A stretch of 64,000 bases of DNA from Blastomussa wellsi (lineage: Eukaryota; Cnidaria; Anthozoa; Scleractinia; Plerogyridae). The DNA lies in contig OX393568.1 of assembly GCA_947652115.1 (NCBI GenBank), positions 4,913,641 to 4,977,640 on the forward strand. Reading direction: 5' to 3'. This document shows, piece after piece, positions 17,194-28,081 of this stretch. Each line of letters opens with the position of its first letter. Position 1 is the first letter of the stretch. The notes under the pieces were generated by a model. The model was given only the letters and a program-made list of their open reading frames with translations, did not search any database and was not told where the DNA came from. A program made the position numbers and the translations under genes.

Positions 17194-20037
17194 CTACTGG
17201 CTACCAGATTCTACTTCACACAAGTTATCAAATTCTAATTCTCTTCCACTTCTCCCCTTTGCATCTTGTTTCTTTGTCTCCACCAAATCTTGAATTCTTT
17301 TCTTAGCATCGTCATACTCCTCCTTCCTAAAGTGGTGCTTCAACATCGGTGCTCCACCCAAAAATAACGAGTCTGCAAAGCGAGCCAGCTTCAGGAGTGT
17401 CCAGGTAAAGCCATCTGTGGCATGCCCGGCAAGTGCTATCATCTGTATTTCCTTGACAAGTTCATTCTGCGGTCCTGCAAAACAATCCAGTTCCCATGAA
17501 ATTTAGCTACTAAGTTCCATGAGGCAGCCCCGATTTTTGAAACTGAAGTGTAAAATGGATATCAAATACTGTATCTCTACCTAACTCTTTACTTTAAAGG
17601 GAAGTCATAACTTAAATATTTCTCAATTGTATTAATAATTCAACAAGTTTAAACAAACAAGTTCAGGACATTGACAGTGGTTTAGACACAGGTTCTCCCT
17701 CCTGCCTCCCCCAACTACCCCCCCCCCCCCACCCCCCTCCAAAAAAAGAGACATCGTGAAGGCTGCTCATATCCAAATCATTTGAAATCACTACATAGCT
17801 GCATGAAAAGTTAACTCTGATCAAATGTATGATCAAATATCCATACTCCCCCCACAGAGAGCATTGGAATTTCCTGAGGGTGGGAAGTTCTGTAAGACCA
17901 AAAAAATTGAAAGAAATGCATGAAGCTTAAATTGAAATTTACAGAAGGATGGGGCAGGGGATCTTAGTCCTTTCTGTGCCTTCAATAGACATTGCAACTA
18001 AAATTTTTGTTGGCTCAGAGTCACATTGGCATAATTGTTGTGGGGTTCTACACTCCCAAGTCTGGGGTCATTGTGTTGTGTTCTTGAGGATTCAGAAACC
18101 CTGCTCTCATAGTGCCTCAGTAACATATAAATTTAGCCAAGCCTAAAAGCAGAGCTCCACATTTTTTGCTGGTTCCAAGGCTGGTTATTAATAATTTGAG
18201 AAAATAATCTAAATGAAAATATAAGCATACGCAACTCCTCAAGAAATAATTTGTTATCAAAAAACATCAGAATCGTCAACTCTAATTACAGAAATCAAAT
18301 TTGAGCCTGTGATACAATGGGAAACCATTACCTAGTCAGCAGTCAACTTCCAAAAACCATGTGACCTAGATGAGCCCTAAAGCTGAGCCTGTGATATAGT
18401 CATGTGATACTGGTCAGCAAATACCTTGTTTTTACAGCTGTCAATTGACCATATCATTGATGTCCAATATCAGAGATATCATCAACCAGGTCAGCCTGTT
18501 TCTGGAGTATCGACGCCATGTTCAGCAATGCTGTTATACGTACGTGCTTCGCACTCGCCCAGTTAACAACGAATTTATATTTTATGTAAGAATCTCGCAC
18601 TGGCTTTGATGAATTTGGTGCATCTTACTCTTTCAAATGCAGCTCTTGTAGAAAATATAAGGACAGTGTTGAATTTCAAGCAGAAAAACAGAAATTTAGC
18701 CATCATAGTTCACATTCTTCAAAGAACTCAGAATTTGGTCATGTTGTTTTGCAGAGGACGGCAAAGAAATGTACAAAGAATTACCGGTATATGACGCAAG
18801 TGCAGAGCTACCGTACTGCTCATTAAATCTTTTATTTATAGTGATGTTCTCGTTGACATTGCCGTTGTGGTTTGCTTATACATGTAGCGCCCTTCAATAT
18901 CACATGAACTCTGCTCATGTCGACGTTTACGTTTTTCACTGCCATCAATCATCATCATCTCACTTCAACAAGGTCAAAAGGTCATGTCTGTCAGTAGACT
19001 TCCATCTGGCATATTTTTTGTTTCTTATTTTCGAGGTTCATTGTCTGCCACCATAATTATGATTGACAGCAGCAAAAACCGCAATTGTTGGTTAGGCTTT
19101 GAACTTCAGAGTTTGCATGTTATTGAAAAGTACAGTAACGTCCCTATATAGGCTAACAGGCTTGAACACAGACGTTACCTCTTCTATGAAAGGAACCTGA
19201 TAAAAAACACAATAAAGATAGTATAATTATGAAAGTAAAGGCTACCTGAATTTAGAGTAGGGAACTTTAAACAAGTTCCCAACAACTTGGGCTGTTTTCC
19301 GACTAATCCGAGTTTGACAAGGCTGTCAAATGTGGCCGACACACAGGAGGGTTTGTGGTAATTGGATCCCTTTGAAATCCATTCCTCAATACTTCTGGGT
19401 TTGTCAGAATGTTTTTCATTATATTCCAACATCTGTTTGAACATACAGTCATCTAGATAAGAGCCTGTCAGTGTGAAATCAATAACCTGATGAAAATAAA
19501 GAAATGTATACATAAGTTGCATGTGGTTTAAGTTTATCTCTGGTTTAAATTTTTCAAACCAGATCAAACAAAAGGAAATAAAAATCAAACCGGTTTGAAA
19601 AAAAGATATATTAAACCACAACAGCAACTGAAAAAAAAACCAAGCACACCAGATTAATATTTTAAGACAATTGATCCCTGGAAGCCAAACTATACGATTG
19701 ATACATACATGTATGAACAGATGTAGTACTTTCTCACCTCGATCACCATCTTCGTGTATTTAATGCCCAGACACGACTTGTGCACTTCTTTAATGTTGAA
19801 TTTGCCAAGAACAAACAAATCGACAAGTACAGCCGCCGTGACGTTTCCGTACAATGGCGCGCTCGTCTTCCTTCCTGGGACATCACCAGAAGCTTGATCG
19901 TGCCACAAAAGGCACAACGCTTGAGAAAGCTTTAGAGTTCTCTTCTGGAAACATTCTGTCACGAATCGGTCCGATTGCAGTATTTCTTGTAGATTTCGTG
20001 CTATTTGGGGTGAATAATCCGCCTCGCCATCAGCCAT
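17194..20037 (-). CDS. GPP34-domain (GOLPH3-like) protein
   Basis: Three exons on the minus strand: 19738-20037, 19246-19486 and 17194-17474, phases 0 and 1, all with GT-AG sites. They give 273 aa, close to the ~300 aa of GOLPH3. The GPP34 pattern is visible: an LSQALCLLWHDQASGD start, a hydrophobic helix LVDLFVLGKFNI (human ELALRGRLQLE region) and IDFTLTGSYLDDCMFKQML (like the GDVLLDEALK segment). An EEWISKGSN helix and a final LKLARFADSLF...FRKEEYDDAKKRIQDL helix pair follow. GOLPH3 proteins bind PI4P on Golgi membranes and retain glycosyltransferases. The basic N-terminal tail of vertebrate GOLPH3 is missing, so a divergent paralogue is likely. The assignment rests on pattern, not an alignment. 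Confidence 0.65.
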
Positions 20038-20053
20038 TTCGATCGCGATCGAA
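20038..20053. promoter_or_regulatory. 16-bp perfect palindrome abutting the GOLPH3-like start codon
   Basis: TTCGATCGCGATCGAA directly precedes the minus-strand ATG at 20037. It is CpG-rich and contains TCGCGA. A transcription-factor dimer site or core-promoter element is plausible from position; no factor can be named with confidence. Confidence 0.4.
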
Positions 20054-20595
20054 GATTCTTTACTCCAGCTTTTGCTGGTCCCATTGTTATTATACCATTT
20101 CTGCCTGCCATCATTACGTCATTTTTCACAGACCAAGTTATACAAGTTGTGTGGGATGAAAACTGGTTCAGCCATGACAACAATAGAGCTATTTTCGAAA
20201 TAAAACTAATTTGCACACTGACACATCCGCCATACTGGAGTTTTTTATGGGGCCCAGGCCACTACTGTTTTTGCGTTCTTTGCGTTATGAAGCGTTATGG
20301 GCGTAATTTGAGTAAGACACAACCTTCTTTATAAGACCTTATAGAGCTAAAATGAAAATGAAATCATACGCTACAACTAACAAGGCTGCAATTTGCCAGT
20401 ACGGAAATTGACGCTTGTATTCCGCAGGCTATAAAAAAATGTAGCTAGCTATTGAAAACGGTTTCCGGAGAACTCAGTTTTCTAAAACCGGTTTGACTAC
20501 TTTTACATGTCACGAGTCCACTTATGACTGTCAAAAAATATGTTTAAAACGTCTCACATGCTCCTGTAGGAAGCCTAAAAATGCACTGGGGCACG

Positions 20596-20975
20596 GGCCT
20601 GGTTTTTACTAGCGACGGAGTCGGAGCCGGAGTCGTAAGCGGAGTTGTAAGAAAGCTTACGACCGAGTGAAAATCGAAAATAGGGGTCGTAAGCGGAGTC
20701 ATAATTAAGCACGACGGAATCGGAGTCGGAAGATTCAGAACGTTTCCATTTTCTTCCGATTCCGCTTATGACTCCGTCGATTACGATCTAGTGAAAACTG
20801 GATTGTCGGAGTCACAAGCAGAAACGGAAGAATATACCAATCACACTGCTTGTTTCAGGCACTCCGAGTACTTCCTTTCTGCTTGCAATCTCCGACAATT
20901 AGATCGTAACCGACGGAGCCATAAGCGGAATCGGAACTCTGCTTCCGACTACGTTGATTTGATTATCACTGGATC
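20596..20975. repeat. Fold-back MITE with GGAGTCGGAGTCG motif, copy 1
   Basis: Both ends are built from GACTCCGACTCCG-like words in opposite orientation, and the interior is itself partly palindromic (TTTCCATTTTCTTCCGATTCCGC centre). A diverged second copy is at 55212-55644, which shows clearer terminal repeats (AAAGCCT..TTTTCACT). There is no coding capacity, so it is a non-autonomous DNA element. Confidence 0.7.
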
Positions 20976-22076
20976 ATATATATAAACGGTCATAGCTTGA
21001 TAGCTTGTTGATAGCTTGTTTCCATTGCTTCTTTTTTGAAGAGGAAATCGATAAAAGTTTCCCTCTTGGCCAAAGAAAAACATGAAACAATTATTAGTGA
21101 TCAATTTCGTGGACATAAGTTTAAATAGAAGATTTTCCTTTCCGGCGCTCTCTGAGGTCGAGTTGCTCAGTCATGATCGAAGATGACAATTCGCTTGAAA
21201 GAACCAAACAAAAATGAAACAAAATAAAAAAAGCACTTTCTTTTCTTGAACAAACTAGTAACTTTTATGTTCACAAACAACGTTTCTTTTACAGCTAACC
21301 TGCAATATTAATCAGGTAGCGCCCGGCGAGACCGTCAGTGCAATAGCTCAAGAATTGCTTTTCTTTTAACCGGGAGCAAGCTTAAAGTTAAGTGGCCTTC
21401 AATTTCCTGTGTTGAAACAAAATAAAACAGGAAAGCGGAAGAACTTTTGTGTGTTTTAATAAAATTAATGAAAAAATACCCACCCCGCTCAAGTGTATCT
21501 TAAAATAAGAGGTAATTTAAGTAATACGACCTGCATGAGAACCGGAACAAATCTCGAGGACATAAAAGGTTCCTATTTGAGAAGCCTTCTTTTCGGTGGA
21601 TTATTAATTTCTTTCAATTTCAGTTAAGTGTTCTGCAATGTTTCAAAGAGTTTTATTCCTTTTCAACCATGTGTCAACTGATAGATCCAAAATATCATTG
21701 ATTCTTCGCTCTCGGAAATTCTAACTGATTACCCATGATATTACCACTGCGGCGATAACTCGGCTACGCGAATTTTCACTGATAAAAATTACGGCTGTTT
21801 GGAAAATATAATTATTTCTTTTACTAAGCACTTTTTTTCTGCTAAAACTGCATGGTGTTTTCTTTAGGCCAGAACAATACCTCAGTGGGCAATTTTCTAT
21901 ATCCAAGAGTCATCTCCCGTCTATACGACCATCCGGTTATATACAGCAAACTTTGGAGGACTCGCCACGTTGGTTGGTGGTCGTATTTAACGGGCTACCA
22001 TTGTACAAGCAAACATATGTTTGATATATTGATTCAGTTAAGTAATAAATAGGCTTATTAAAAGAAAGAATGATCG
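20976..22076. other. Intergenic AT-rich stretch upstream of the BRICHOS gene
   Basis: No gene, RNA or clear repeat is recognised. It contains many stops in all frames. The proximal promoter of the next gene lies at its right end. Confidence 0.5.
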
Positions 22077-22084
22077 TATAAAAA
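22077..22084 (+). promoter_or_regulatory. TATA box of the BRICHOS precursor gene
   Basis: TATAAAAA lies 115 bases before the ATG at 22192, which leaves room for an ~85-base 5' leader if transcription begins ~30 bases downstream. Strong consensus; function inferred. Confidence 0.55.
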
Positions 22085-22191
22085 GCCTGACCAATTTGCA
22101 GATCGTCGCTATAAGGCAGTGGACGAGTTGACAACTCTGTGGTGGGAAGAAAGGGTCCAAACTTTCAGTATCGTATTTTGTAAAACTGAAA

Positions 22192-25100
22192 ATGCAAGGA
22201 AAACGTATTTTGGGGGCCATCATAGTGTTGTATCTGGCAATGGCTTTACAGGTGACTATTCTTAACAGTTTAGCAGTAATTCTGTAAATTTCTAGAGGAG
22301 AAAATAGATTTTAAGGAATATAGTTGACGACAAAAGATTCTTCGCAGACAAAGTCGGATTACGTCTTTCGCCCTGCCGCCTGAAATCGCAAAACTATTCA
22401 AAAAATCAAAGGCCAATCCTATTCAGAATCAGGTTAAAAATTAGACTCAGGTTTCGTATACTACTCTGTGTTATTCCGAGTCTGATAGTTTATGAGTGAA
22501 CGGCGCAGTCGTTTCTAGCCGTTCCTAGCTGTTTCTAGGAGTATAATCGGTCACAAGTTTTCAAGCTTTGATTCAGAACCATTTATTAAGATCTTTAATA
22601 ATTATTTCAGTTAAATCCGCTGGGAAAAACAGCGACATTCAAAGTTCAAGTAGAGAATGAAGGGAGAGTGTTAAATGAGGTGGTAAAGATTAATGTGGTG
22701 AGAAAGACAGAAATATTTGAAGTCCCATCACAAGAAGACTTTGAAGCAGCGCAGATTATCCACGATTTCCGAAAGGTAAACCGCGAATTTCGATAGAAAT
22801 ATATATTTTTAAAGTTACAATAGCCACAAATAGCCTCAGAATAGATCGGGAAAAGTGATTCTAACCGGGCAATTAGTTGCATAACAGGGACGTCAGCGCT
22901 GATGGGCAGGAGAGTGGATCAAAAACTGAAAGAAGTTCTACCAGACGTCTAATTTTTCTAGGTAACTGACTTCTACTGTCCAGATTTTCCTTGAGCAAAA
23001 CATTTTCTGGAAATACTATATGGACCTATATTATGCCGCTTAGATTCTTGCTGTTAGCTAGCAATACTGGTGATTCGTGTGAGTATTCATAATGCAGTCT
23101 TAAAGAAAAAGAAACTTTCGGGTTATACGTGACATGTGTAGTGAAAAGCGGCTCATAATTGAACTTATACAAATGGCAGCGATGATTTTATGTATGTTTA
23201 TAATGGAGAAGAATGGGGATGTGCGATTAGTCATTCCATTGCTTGCAATTAATTTATACTGGACAACCTTTTTTAGAAATAATGAAATTAAGTGCTTGGC
23301 TTCCCAAGGAGAAAACAACGGACAACCAAGCCAAGTTTAATTTAAAGAAAACATTTTTTTTACGGCCTGCTCTGGGACAACATAAACTCACCTGTCCACC
23401 AGTGATTTTCGTTCGGGCAACTTGCTTTTTTAGTTCTTAAAGTTTTAACTAATATTGTTAAAAGGATTCAGTGGGGCAACTAAATAGGCCATTTCCGAGT
23501 TTTCGTTTGCCTCAGCGTCAAAAAACTCTATGTGCGAAATCATTGATATGAAAATGTCTTATACCTGTGCACAACAAGCTTATTTGCATATGAATAGTTT
23601 TCCTCCACTTTGAAACTGAGGGGAAAGGGAACTCGGCATTTGCCCGGCATTTGATAAAGGAACAGCCTGGATAACCTTGCGTTTTTGATTTTCAATTTTG
23701 AGTATTGTAAAATTCACGGGCTAAATATCCGGTCGATTTTCAGTATTAAAATCAATTTTACGCCCATGGTTTCTACAAATTTTGCAATTTCTATAATGCC
23801 GTACACACAATTTTTTGTTTTAGAATTTGACGATGATCAGCTTGACGGAGAAGAAAGTGTGCTATCTGTCAAAGCTCATCAGTAACAATCTGCCAAGCCC
23901 TTCAAAACTAATGAAAGCCTTTAAGGTATGTCTTAAAAGTAGCGTAAAAAGGGGTGTCGGGAATTCGGTCTAAATGAGTAGACACCATCGCCACCGTCAT
24001 GGCCCCTAACGCAGATGTCCTCTTTTTACAGAAATCTGAATTAAATAATTTCCAGAGCTGTTTGTTATATTTTACATTGTAAAAAGTACGCTTGACCTAC
24101 ATGCAAACCTAATCTAAAAATGTTGTTATGATAACCAAATTTGTTCCTTTTATGCCCACTAACCGCTGGATGGGGTCTACTGCTATTGAGGAAATTACAG
24201 TTAATTGTTGCAGTGCATGCTAAATACTAAATAAAGCAATAAAAATTGATTAAAGTGTTCTACAGATGAGAAGTTATTGATTAAATGTTCCCATTAAACA
24301 AGCAAATTCTCTAACAGACTCTGGAGGCATGTTCTGTGCTTCACATCACACTTCAGAGGAGCGACTGGGGCGCAGTGGTGAGAGCGGTCGCCTCCCAAGT
24401 ATATGACCCGGGTTCAATTCCGACCCGGCGTTATATGTGAGTTGAGTTTGTTGTTGGTTCTCTCCTCGCTCCGAGGCTTCTCTAGTTTTCCTCCCTCCTC
24501 AAAAACCAACATTTCTAAATTCCAGTTCCACCGGTAGAGGACCCGCATGAAAACCAGCTGAACCTGATGTGGCTTCCTTTTTAAATATCGTTATTATATG
24601 AATCAGGGCCAAATGAACTTTATTGTTAACTAGTGAGAAAATCTCAGATAGTTTCTATACCTACTCTTTTTAGTTAACTTCAAGATTTTTGGTTTCTGTA
24701 AACTTGTATACGTACTCTCTCTGGTTAATTTCCTGATTTCTGTTAACTTCTATACTTACCTTTTTCTTTTTAGTTAAAACATGACCCACCTAGATTAGCT
24801 AGCTACCTGTGGGCATGTCCAATTTGTTAAAATAATTATTAGAAAATAAAAGAATGTATGTTACCTACAGCTGGACATGTATAACACTTAAAGGAGCAGT
24901 GTCACGGCATTTGAAGTCATTTTCCCATTTACTTTCAAATTGAAGGAAATCTAAAAGAAAGAGTTTTCTAATGTCGAAAAACACCAACGGGATAATATGC
25001 TGAAATTATAAAAGGATTGTTTCGAATGACAACGATATAGACCGATTACAAACGACAAACTTGAAAAAAATTGCCAATTTTTTCAAGACGTAGCTCCTTT

Positions 25101-25547
25101 AAGGCCGTGGCAAACGAGGACACACTGTTGCAGACACAATATTGCTCCTTTCGAGCAAACTGGGAAACATTTTTTGCATACACAAAATGTTTCTGAAACA
25201 AAAAACAGAAACATTTTTGTGTTGTCGGGCAAACAGGGAAACAATTTTGCCCGAAAAACGTTTCTTCATTTGCCACGGCCTTTAGGATGGTCATTTGCAT
25301 AGGTGACAGTTCTCATTCAGGTCAAATGGCCAAAATTTTTAATGGTAAAAAGTGTCATGCAGCCACCCAACCACCACCCCCCCTCCCAAATCAAGGTCCT
25401 TCTTGCAAAGATCGACAATCATCCACGAAAAGAGTCCGACAATGGAACAGACCAGGGAAGGAACCTCTATGAATGTCGCATAAAAGTTAAATAAAGTATC
25501 CTCATTTTATCGCCTTTGGGTAAGCATTCCAACTATAAGCTTTTGTC

Positions 25548-25602
<55 letters not shown>

Positions 25603-27064
25603 CTTTGACTGTCTACGGTCGAAGCTACGTAGCCCAATTAATCCTTTTTTTAGGCAGCAACTGGTGATAAACACTCTAATCTTGAGAGAGTAAAAACTAC
25701 AATGGAGGTCAAAGAGCTGCTACAGGACAACAAGGATCTCAGCGAGGCCATGAAAAAACGCTGCCGAGGCTTTCCGATTTACAGTATTGAACCGAGCGAA
25801 GAACCAATCTCCATCATAACGATTTCTGACGAAGGCAAGTAAAAAAGGAGGAAAAACGTTACAAATCAAGTGAAACTAATAACTTTTGATAAGTGACCGA
25901 TCGATTGAACCAAAGGATGCTAAGCCTTTGCCTAGTTCTTGTACGGTTTTTTCCCCAGGCCTTCACGGTATAGTATGGCGTCAGTACCAACGTGAGCCAA
26001 AACGGGTTGACGAACCTGGGGTGGGGGGGGGGCTCACATATGAAAGGGACGGGATCCTCGTTGTCTCGCTTTGGGGAGTAAAGTTTGGATTTTGGTCTCA
26101 CTTAGGGTGTTCTGGACAAAACGCCATTATATTTAGCCGTGAAGGTCTCGTTTAGGGTTACACGCGAAGAAATTTATATTTAATATGTATATTTTAAATT
26201 CGTTTTATTTACTCGATTCATATAATCAAAGATTTCATGGTCTCTTTCAGGGGTCAAAAAAGCTTCGGCGAAGCGCACATAGGATCCTTTAGGGGTTTAA
26301 TTCAAAATTTCCTTCCAGCATCCCCACCCCTTTCATATGCGAGTCCCTCCCCGGACCCCTGCACAAGGCCCAAGAAAGAAATTCTGAAGTCGACCAAGGA
26401 CATACGCGCGCAGAAAATGGGGAAAAGCGGTCCGAATCGGTTAGCTGGGTCAAACGAGTGTTCGTCAACACGTGTTAACTATCATCAAGTCGGCGCAAAC
26501 GAAAGAAAACTCACACTGAACTCTCCGGCACAGATTATATCATGAAAATTTGAGCGCGTTCAAAGTATGATGAGAGTTTCAAGCCTAAGGAACTATTATT
26601 AGCTAAAGAGAATCTGAACTCTCGTAATACAGCAAATAATTGTTTCCTGCCCAAAGAATTGTCATTTTGTTGTTTCTCCCTGATTACTTCGCCCGTCATC
26701 ATTATACGGTGTTGTTTTATCGCACATTTTCCCGACAAAATACAACCTTCCCAAGGTGGGGCGTACTCAAAACGAATAAAGTTTGTAAACCGTAAACCGA
26801 TGAGTTTCATATAAAGCCGGGGAAGCTATTAACTAAACTTCTCATGGTAAGCCCAGTTTATTAGCCTGGAGTGCAGCTCTTAATCTGCCTTCCTTTTTTT
26901 TTTGCTACATTAAAGGTGAGGATCTGGACCATGGTCGTTTTCGTCGAAGTCATTGTTCCAGCTCTGCTTGCATCAAAACTATTGAATGTTATCTGTTCCC
27001 GTGTGGCTCTTCGACATGCTTCAAATGTCGAGAAGTGAAAATCTGCCGTCCAATCGAATGCTAG
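22192..27064 (+). CDS. Secreted BRICHOS-domain precursor of an 8-cysteine peptide
   Basis: Five exons: 22192-22251, 22611-22775, 23824-23925, 25654-25834 and 26916-27064, phases 0,0,0,1, giving 218 aa. The first four acceptors and donors are canonical except that the last intron uses GC (AG|GCAAGT). Exon 1 is a signal peptide (hydrophobic core residues 6-19). The BRICHOS domain spans ~60-155, with IIHDFRK (D72), C88 in KKVCYLS and C146 in KRCRGFPIYSI, the family's conserved Asp and disulfide pair. RFRR at 177-180 is a furin-like site. The released 38-residue tail (181-218) has cysteines at 183, 188, 194, 199, 204, 207, 213 and 218, and about +2 net charge. BRICHOS acts as an intramolecular chaperone for such C-terminal peptides. 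An antimicrobial or signalling peptide is likely; which one is unknown. Confidence 0.82.
24358..24600 (+). mobile_element. tRNA-derived SINE in a BRICHOS-gene intron
   Basis: The head resembles a tRNA gene: GGGCGCAGTGGTGAGAGC (A-box-like) and GACCCGGGTTCAATTCC (B box). A body with TTGGTTCTCTCCTCGCTCCGAGG follows, a SINE family I associate with anthozoan genomes. It lies between exons 3 and 4. Not a functional tRNA: the cloverleaf does not continue past the B box. Confidence 0.75.
25098..25287. repeat. Short fold-back MITE (AAGGCCGTGGCAAA ends)
   Basis: A ~190-bp segment that begins AAGGCCGTGGCAAACGAGG and ends with the inverse of AAGGCCGTGGCAAATGAAG. The interior carries repeated GAAACATTTTTT/AACATTTTTGTG words in both orientations. 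Non-coding, in the intron before exon 4 of the BRICHOS gene. Confidence 0.7.
25549..25602 (+). repeat. (TAA)n microsatellite
   Basis: About 18 uninterrupted TAA units, 52 bases upstream of the exon 4 acceptor of the BRICHOS gene. Confidence 0.95.
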
Positions 27065-27179
27065 ATGTATATCGCTTGTTACCGGAACTGTCAAGCTAGA
27101 ATGTTCATAAGTTAAAGGAAATACTGTAATTCTTAAATTGTTTAGTTTCAATATTAAACATAAAAGAAATAGTTGGACC

Positions 27180-27185
27180 AATAAA
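27180..27185 (+). promoter_or_regulatory. Polyadenylation signal of the BRICHOS gene
   Basis: AATAAA 116 bases after the stop codon, followed by AT-rich sequence. Positionally consistent with a short 3' UTR. Confidence 0.5.
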
Positions 27186-27416
27186 TAACTTATTTGAAGG
27201 AAAAATGAAGTGTAAAAAAATTTTCTTTGAAATCACCACTACAGTAACGAGAAGAAAACTGGGACAAGTCTCCTCCGCAACCGTTTTCTTGGCGTGTCAC
27301 GCAGGGGGTGGGGAGGGGAGTATTCATGTCAGTGCAAAAACGGTCTGCGAAGGACACTGGGGGGACCATTCCTGGAGCATTACTGGAGATAATGCCCAAG
27401 ATTTTCAAGTGGCAAT

Positions 27417-27743
27417 ACATTCTCGTCCCCATACCCCTTTTCGTTTCTCTTAGCCAGCAGGGCCTTGGCACGAAAACGAAGGGCTCTGGGGACATACGAT
27501 TTTCAATTTCAATTTTTTATTGGCTGTTGAGAACAAAGAAATCTTAAAACGGAAGCCAAAATGTTCGCCGGCCGCCTTAATACAACACACAACATGTAGA
27601 AACATCAATGCTATAAACATGAAGTCCGGAAGTCCTAGAATCTCGGACTGGAAATCGTACATGTCTCCAGAGTCCTTCGTTTTTCGTGCCAAGGCCCTGC
27701 CGGCTAAGAGAAACGAAAAGGGCTATGGGGACGAGAATGGTGG
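27417..27743. repeat. Inverted-repeat (fold-back) element
   Basis: Arms 27417-27505 and 27648-27743 are reverse complements over ~85 bases with few mismatches (CATTCTCGTCCCCATA..., AGGGCCTTGGCACGAAAA), separated by ~140 bases. A long hairpin RNA would form if transcribed. It resembles a MITE or head-to-head repeat pair. Open frames through it are shadows of the repeat. Confidence 0.75.
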
Positions 27744-27999
27744 CAATATGGCCAGGGGTTCTGAGGGTGGGAGGCACCATGACGTACTGTGAAGCAGTAT
27801 AGTTTTAGATTGCAAAAAGCTTTCGTGCCACTTCATTAACATTAGTGTTCGGACTAAAGTGCTAAATGGAGACCATTGCTTCAATTCACTCGGTATGCTG
27901 TTTTGGTTTGTTGTATTTTTTCTAAATTTCATCCAGGGGGGGGGGGGGGATGCATTGTTTTCTAACTTCATTTATTCCTGTAGTGAAATTATATATACA

Positions 28000-28005
28000 T
28001 TTATT
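28000..28005 (-). promoter_or_regulatory. Polyadenylation signal of the EFCAB10-like gene
   Basis: AATAAA on the minus strand (TTTATT as written), 77 bases beyond the stop codon at 28082. Confidence 0.5.
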
Positions 28006-28081
28006 TAATAATATGGACAAAAGAAGGTATTTTCTACATGTAAAAGCATTGTCAAACTAAGAGCATAAAAAACAAATTATA

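Noticed and set aside
24358..24430. tRNA gene
   Set aside because: A- and B-box-like words are present, but the sequence continues into a SINE body and no complete cloverleaf can be drawn; same for 61261-61320.
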